A stretch of DNA of 64,000 bases from Amycolatopsis balhimycina FH 1894. GTDB lineage: Bacteria > Actinomycetota > Actinomycetes > Mycobacteriales > Pseudonocardiaceae. The notes beneath the pieces were generated by a model. The model saw nothing but the letters and a program-made list of their open reading frames with translations, was not told where the DNA came from and searched no databases. Both the position numbers and the translations under genes were made by a program. The stretch lies in NCBI RefSeq assembly GCF_000384295.1, contig NZ_KB913037.1:970762-1034761 (forward strand), written 5' to 3'. Positions 60,089-64,000 of this stretch are shown here, piece by piece (position 1 is the first letter of the stretch; each line of letters opens with the position of its first letter).

Positions 60089-60787
60089 ATGCGCAAAACC
60101 GTCGCCGCCACCCTCGCCGCCATGACCCTCACCACCGGAACACTCGCCACCCCCGCCGCGCAGGCGAGCACTGTCGTTCCGAACATCATCGGTGGCGGCA
60201 CCGCCACCGATGCCCCCTGGGGCGCCCAGGTCTACTGGAACAGCGTGGGTTTCCAGTGCTCTGGCTCCATCATCGCCGCCCAGTGGGTACTGACCGCCCG
60301 GCACTGCCTCGCCACCGGAGCCATGTACGTGCTGGTCGGCAGCCTCAACCTCGGCCAGGGCACCAAAGCCACCGTCGACCGCACCCAGACCCCACCCACC
60401 GGCGACATCGCCCTGCTCCACCTGAGCTCCACAGTGGACGCCACCTACATCACACTCGCCGACTCCGACCCCGCCGTCGGCGACACGAACCAGATCTACG
60501 GCTGGGGCCGCACCCAGGGCACCAACCCGCCCTCCCCCGTCCTCAAGACCGCCAACGTCCAGGTCACCGGCGCCGGCACCGACGCTTACAGCGGACCCGC
60601 GATCGCCAGCCAGGGCGTCGACGGATCCGCGTGGCACGGCGACTCCGGCGGCCTCCAGCTCGCCGGCGGCGCCCAGGTCGGCGTCTGCTCCACCGGTTCA
60701 AACAGCGGTTCCGACATCAACGGAACACAGAACTACGCCAGCGTGGCCAACAGCCGAGCCTGGATCCGCGAAACCGCCGGCGCGTAG
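60089..60787 (+). CDS. Secreted trypsin-like (S1) serine protease
   Basis: A 232-residue preproprotease. Signal peptide MRKTVAATLAAMTLTTGTLA ends near AQA (residues 24-26). The catalytic triad is His72 (LTARHCL), Asp106 (GDIALLHL) and Ser in GDSGGLQL. The mature start near IIGGGTATDAPW fits an S1 zymogen or a short pro-form. Few Cys residues, as in actinomycete trypsin-like enzymes. ATG 60089 follows AAAGGA. A strong terminator follows. Role: extracellular proteolysis, possibly unrelated to the pgs operon. Confidence 0.9.
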   Translation: MRKTVAATLAAMTLTTGTLATPAAQASTVVPNIIGGGTATDAPWGAQVYWNSVGFQCSGSIIAAQWVLTARHCLATGAMYVLVGSLNLGQGTKATVDRTQTPPTGDIALLHLSSTVDATYITLADSDPAVGDTNQIYGWGRTQGTNPPSPVLKTANVQVTGAGTDAYSGPAIASQGVDGSAWHGDSGGLQLAGGAQVGVCSTGSNSGSDINGTQNYASVANSRAWIRETAGA

Positions 60788-60796
60788 CCCCCCGCA

Positions 60797-60847
60797 CCTC
60801 CACCCGGCCCACCGATCCCCCAAGGGCCGGGTGGAGGCCAGACCACC
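60797..60847 (+). terminator. Intrinsic terminator of the protease gene
   Basis: CCTCCACCCGGCCC (60797-60810) pairs perfectly with GGGCCGGGTGGAGG (60834-60847), a 14-bp stem with a 23-nt loop, 10 bp after the stop. Confidence 0.8.
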
Positions 60848-60897
60848 CCCACCGGGACAAGACACCGCGCCGGCGTGAACCCGGATCGGGCATGCGT

Positions 60898-61012
60898 TCA
60901 GGCGGCAGTGCCCCGAGCCTCGAGGCCGGCGTTCGCCAAGACGCCGCGGCAGGTGTCGGCCAGCCTTTCCGGAACCTGTTCGCTGATTCGGCCGGGCCTG
61001 GCCGGATCGATC
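60898..61012 (-). pseudogene. Fragment of the 31329-type small gene
   Basis: The last 38 codons (PARPGRISEQVPERLADTC, then RGVLANAGLEARGTAA-stop) match the C-terminus of the 90-residue protein at 31329. The similarity begins sharply at about 61012; upstream sequence is unrelated. The remaining gap to 61236 holds one natural-looking plus-strand frame (CELLHIGKKVGLPGLGYPVV) without a start, which I cannot assign. Confidence 0.6.
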
Positions 61013-61235
61013 ATCTCCGGGGTACACTGTCCGTGAGCAGACCGACACCGGCGCCCGGCGCACCTTCTGCGAGCTGCTGCACATCGGCAAGAAGGTCGGT
61101 CTTCCCGGTCTCGGGTACCCAGTCGTGCTCGCGGTCGGCACGAGAAAGAGGGCAAGGCCCACGACTACGATCGCGACCGGTGCCCGTGGTAACCACCGTC
61201 CATCCGGGAACCGACGCCCGGCTGGACCCGGCCGG

Positions 61236-61883
61236 TCAGCTTTCGGCAGCCTCGTAGGCGATCAGGGCCAGTTGCACGCGGTTGGCGCACTCGAGTTTCA
61301 CCAGCATGCGGCTGATGTGCGCCTTGACCGAGCCTTCGCTCATCCGGCAAGTACGGGCGATCTCCGCGTTGGACTGGCCTTGAGCGAGCGGCCGCAGAAC
61401 TTCACGTTCGCGGCCGGTCAGCGAGGCAAGCCGGGCCTGGGCGCGTTCGGCACGCCGTGGGTCGCGGTCCCGCAACCGCGCGAGCACCGCACAGGTCACC
61501 TGCGGCGAGAGGTACCCCTTACCGGCGGCGATCGCCCGCACGGCGTCGAGCAACACCCGCGGTTCGGTGTCCTTGAGCAGGAACCCGGCGGCGCCGGCGT
61601 GCAGCGCCCGCAGGACATACCGATCGTCGGAAAAGGCGGTCAGCATCGCGACCGCCGTGGCGGGCACGTGCCGGCCAACCAGTTCGGCCGTGGCCAGGCC
61701 ATCGCCGTCGGGCATATGGATGTCCAGGAGCAGGACGTCCGGCTGGTGGCGGTGCGCCAGCCGCAGCGCCTCGGACCCGCTCCCGGCTTCCGCGACGACC
61801 TTGATGTCCCCCGCCGTCTCCAGCAGCCCCCGGACGCCGGCCCTGATCAGCTGCTCGTCGTCCGCGACGACCACCGAGATCAC
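61236..61883 (-). CDS. NarL/LuxR-type response regulator
   Basis: A 215-residue regulator. Receiver domain with acidic pair ADDE (residues 7-10), phospho-acceptor Asp54 (LLLDIHMPDGDG), Thr/Ser switch (MLTAFSD) and Lys (FLLKD). C-terminal LuxR helix-turn-helix: LTGREREVLRPLAQGQSNAE then IARTCRMSEGSVKAHISRML. The GTG start at 61883 overlaps the sensor kinase stop, giving a coupled two-component pair. Targets unknown. Confidence 0.93.
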   Translation of the reverse strand: MISVVVADDEQLIRAGVRGLLETAGDIKVVAEAGSGSEALRLAHRHQPDVLLLDIHMPDGDGLATAELVGRHVPATAVAMLTAFSDDRYVLRALHAGAAGFLLKDTEPRVLLDAVRAIAAGKGYLSPQVTCAVLARLRDRDPRRAERAQARLASLTGREREVLRPLAQGQSNAEIARTCRMSEGSVKAHISRMLVKLECANRVQLALIAYEAAES

Positions 61884-62998
61884 CGGGCACCCACAGTCGC
61901 CGGGAACTCCGCGGCCACCTCGAAGCCGCCGTCCGCGTCGGCGCCCCAGGTCAGCCGGCCTCCCCTCGCCGCGACCTGCGCGGCCAGCGTCCGCAGCCCC
62001 CGGCCGGTGCCGGTGCCCTGCGTGCTCGGCGCCTGTTCCGGGGGACGGTTGCGGATCAGCAGCCGCGCCCGGCCGTCGACCACCCGGAACTCGACGACGA
62101 CGTCCACCGGTCCGGCGTGCTTGTGCACGTTCGTCAGCGCCTCCTGGACGACGCGCCGGACGACGTCGGCCAGTTCGGGAGGGAGTTCGTGGAGGTCACC
62201 GGGCAAAGTGGACTCGATGCGCAAGCCCGCGCGGCGGGAGGAATCGATGAGGGTGTCCACTGTGACCGGTTCGGCGTCGAGCACCCGGACGATCTGCCGC
62301 AGATCATGCATGGCGGCGCGGCTGGTCCCGCCCAGCAGCCGCGCGGTCTCGGCGTCCGCGGCGCCGCCGAGTTCGAGCCGCCCGGCGTGCAGCGCGATGA
62401 GGCTGAGCTTGTGCCCGAGGACGTCGTGCATCTCGCGGGCGATCCGGTCGCGCTCCTGCGTGAGCACCAGGTCCCGCTGGATCGCCGCCATCTGCCGGGA
62501 ACGCCGGACGTAGGCGCCCGCCATGAGCGGCACCAGCACCTGCACCCCCACCTCGGCCACGAACAGGGTGCCGTCAGGATCAGGTACATCCGGCATATCC
62601 GGCGCCGGCAGCGCGAACACCACCGCGGTCGCGACGACCGCGAGGGCACCGGGAACCGCACGCCCGAACGCACCGACCGCGTACAGGGCACACATCGGCA
62701 CGACGATGGCGTCGGAAGGCGAGAACGCAACGAGCGCCGTGATCGCGAGCAGCACCGCCGAAGGCGCCTTCCGCCGCGCCGCAAGCAAGGCGGCTGCGCC
62801 GGCGTTCCACCACGCCTCCTCGGCCCCGGCCGCCAGCACGACACCCAGCGTGACGCAGCTCCCGGTGACCGCCGCGTCGACGATCAGCTCCCGGCTGCGT
62901 CGGCCGAGGCCATGCCACCGGGCCCGGAACCACTCGACAACGGAACTGTCCACGGCCACCAGTTTGACACCTGCCCGAGTGCTCGCGTGGAGGCCCAT
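61880..62998 (-). CDS. Sensor histidine kinase (HisKA_3 type)
   Basis: A kinase of about 372 residues with five or so N-terminal membrane helices (VTGSCVTLGVVLAAG, VPGALAVVATAVVFALPAP), the dimerisation/phospho-acceptor box REMHDVLGHKLSLIALH, and an ATPase domain (VVQEALTNVHKHAG as N-box, GTGRGLRTLAAQV as G-box). Partner of the overlapping response regulator. Start uncertain: ATG 62998 is used; GTG 62959 and a start at 63031 are alternatives, none with a strong ribosome site. The membrane sensor lacks a large external domain, so it may detect envelope stress or drugs. Confidence 0.88.
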   Translation of the reverse strand: MGLHASTRAGVKLVAVDSSVVEWFRARWHGLGRRSRELIVDAAVTGSCVTLGVVLAAGAEEAWWNAGAAALLAARRKAPSAVLLAITALVAFSPSDAIVVPMCALYAVGAFGRAVPGALAVVATAVVFALPAPDMPDVPDPDGTLFVAEVGVQVLVPLMAGAYVRRSRQMAAIQRDLVLTQERDRIAREMHDVLGHKLSLIALHAGRLELGGAADAETARLLGGTSRAAMHDLRQIVRVLDAEPVTVDTLIDSSRRAGLRIESTLPGDLHELPPELADVVRRVVQEALTNVHKHAGPVDVVVEFRVVDGRARLLIRNRPPEQAPSTQGTGTGRGLRTLAAQVAARGGRLTWGADADGGFEVAAEFPATVGAR

Positions 62999-63072
62999 CC
63001 GGCGCGCTTGCCGGAGGTCCGAAACCCGCAAGGCCAGGCATTGCCCAGAGTTCTCCGCTCGTTACGCCGAGT

Positions 63073-64000
63073 TCAGCTGTGGTCGGTTGTCGCGGTGAAC
63101 GTGTCGGATGATCGGCCCACCGGGTCGATGCCGGTCGATGGTGCGAGGGTGGTGCGGACGCCCTTGCGGTCCGTGCCCAGCTTCGCCAGGATTCGAGCCA
63201 CGTGCTTCTCGACCGTGCGGGGCGAGAGGAACAGGGTCTCGGCGATGTCGGCGTTGGTGGCGCTGCGGCTGAGGAGTTCGGCGACCTCCAGCTCGCGGGG
63301 TGACAGCTCGTCGCCGTACCCCCGGCGTCCGCGCCTGGCCGATTCCTCGACCCCCAGCGCGCGCAGAGTGTGCTGGCAGCGCATGGCATCCGCGATCGCG
63401 CCGAGTCCGCTGTGGACGTGCGCGGCTTCGGTGAGGTGCGCGGCCGCGTCCTCGGGGCAGGAGCGCACCAAGGCGTTCGCGAGCTGTTCCGCGGCCTGTG
63501 CCGCGTGGTAGGGCCTGCCGATGTCCTGCCACGCGGCGCGGGCCGTGGCGAAGTGCTCGGCGGCGGTGGCCGGTGCGCTGTCCCGCGCGAGCAGTCCGGC
63601 TGCGAGCTCGAGTTCGGCCGTGGCAGCGGGAGCATCCCGGTCCCGCACACCGCGTGCGGCATCGGCCACCAGCCGCTCGGCTTCCTCGCGGTGTCCGCCG
63701 GCCAGTGCGGCTTCGACCGCGACCGGGACCAGGCCCGTGGTGCGCGTCCAGCTGCCGAGCCGGCGCAGCATGGTCACCGCGGGTTCGGCGCTCGCCCACG
63801 CCGCCCGCGGGTCGTTCTGTGCGAGTCGCACCGCGGTGAGGCCGGCGGCGATGCTCATGCTCACGTCCGCCTCGGACGTCTCACGTCCACGCCCGGCGGC
63901 GGCGAAGTGCTCGAGTGCCTGGGAGTGTTTGCCCTGGGCGAGCGCCAGATGTCCCCGGTACAGGGCGCGGTCGAGGTCGGCCTGCCGGACGTCGGGATAG
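63073..64000 (-). CDS. LuxR-family regulator with helical repeat region, 5' end beyond window
   Basis: The visible 308 residues are TPR-like alpha-helical repeats (YRGHLALAQGKHSQALEHFA, AAQAAEQLANALVRSCPEDA) and a C-terminal LuxR domain (LSPRELEVAELLSRSATNAD, then IAETLFLSPRTVEKHVARIL). The frame is open to the window edge, so this is the C-terminal part of a large LAL/MalT-type or similar ATPase regulator. It is next to, but separate from, the two-component genes. An unexplained tail of about 35 residues follows the helix-turn-helix. Confidence 0.82.
   Translation of the reverse strand, partial: YPDVRQADLDRALYRGHLALAQGKHSQALEHFAAAGRGRETSEADVSMSIAAGLTAVRLAQNDPRAAWASAEPAVTMLRRLGSWTRTTGLVPVAVEAALAGGHREEAERLVADAARGVRDRDAPAATAELELAAGLLARDSAPATAAEHFATARAAWQDIGRPYHAAQAAEQLANALVRSCPEDAAAHLTEAAHVHSGLGAIADAMRCQHTLRALGVEESARRGRRGYGDELSPRELEVAELLSRSATNADIAETLFLSPRTVEKHVARILAKLGTDRKGVRTTLAPSTGIDPVGRSSDTFTATTDHS

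Noticed and set aside
60898..61155. Full 85-codon gene at this position
   Set aside because: Only the last 38 codons match the related gene at 31329; the first half is Arg/Cys-rich and unrelated, so it is a fragment.
1..64000. CRISPR arrays, tRNA or rRNA genes, riboswitches
   Set aside because: No regularly spaced repeats, no cloverleaf or T-loop consensus and no recognisable aptamer core were noticed by eye; covariance-model searches would be needed to exclude them fully.

Overview
The window is GC-rich actinomycete DNA. High third-position GC, frequent GTG starts, ATGA/GTGA start-stop overlaps, several TetR/LacI/LuxR regulators and MsiK-type sugar ABC operons without their own ATPase all fit a soil actinobacterium. 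A Pseudonocardiales host such as Amycolatopsis is my guess, not something the sequence proves. No rRNA, tRNA, CRISPR array or intact mobile element was seen.

Region 1 (1-12.5 kb) is aromatic and cyclic-acid catabolism. A minus-strand operon encodes an EntE/SdgA-like aryl-AMP ligase, an alpha/beta hydrolase, a VOC protein and a salicylyl-CoA/anthraniloyl-CoA-type FAD hydroxylase. It diverges from a SnoaL-like gene and a TetR gene across a pair of palindromic operators. An SDR without its catalytic triad, a carboxymuconolactone decarboxylase-like protein, three metal-dependent amidohydrolase/decarboxylase genes and two more TetR genes follow; one TetR gene again has a double palindromic operator.

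Region 2 (12.5-28 kb) is a LacI-controlled plant-glycoside locus: CUT1 binding protein and two permeases, a serine esterase of class C beta-lactamase fold, two alpha/beta esterases, a GH3 with PA14 insert and two GH78 alpha-L-rhamnosidases, one frameshifted near its C-terminus. Matching LacI-type operators lie at the start of the transporter operon and before lacI.

Region 3 (28-36.4 kb) is largely decayed. A serine-recombinase fragment abuts a truncated indoleamine-dioxygenase-like gene. An apparently intact multicopper oxidase and a small conserved protein follow, then four adjacent broken genes (amidohydrolase, cupin, RidA, FAH family). A complete GH1 beta-glucosidase and another decayed gene end the region.

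Region 4 (34.4-50 kb) is the most interesting. An L-ascorbate/3-keto-L-gulonate-like catabolic island combines UlaD-, UlaE- and UlaF-type enzymes, a PfkB kinase, a phosphotriesterase-family lactonase candidate, two SnoaL-like proteins, a cyclase-family hydrolase, a SorC regulator and a complete peptide-type ABC importer. Five promoters in this region, including that of the GH1 gene, share a 12-bp dyad placed exactly 8 bp before a TTGAC(G/A) -35 box. This defines a coherent regulon for an unidentified, probably glucosylated, lactone-type sugar acid.

Region 5 (50-64 kb) starts with two truncated genes joined head to head (M36 peptidase, AI-2E transporter). A poly-gamma-glutamate-type pgsB/pgsC operon follows, preceded by Cache/HAMP membrane proteins that have no output domain. 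An inverted, internally deleted copy of those membrane genes is present on the opposite strand, including a 20-codon relic gene and a perfect 22-bp inverted promoter repeat. A secreted trypsin-like protease, a two-component system and a LuxR regulator running off the right edge complete the window.
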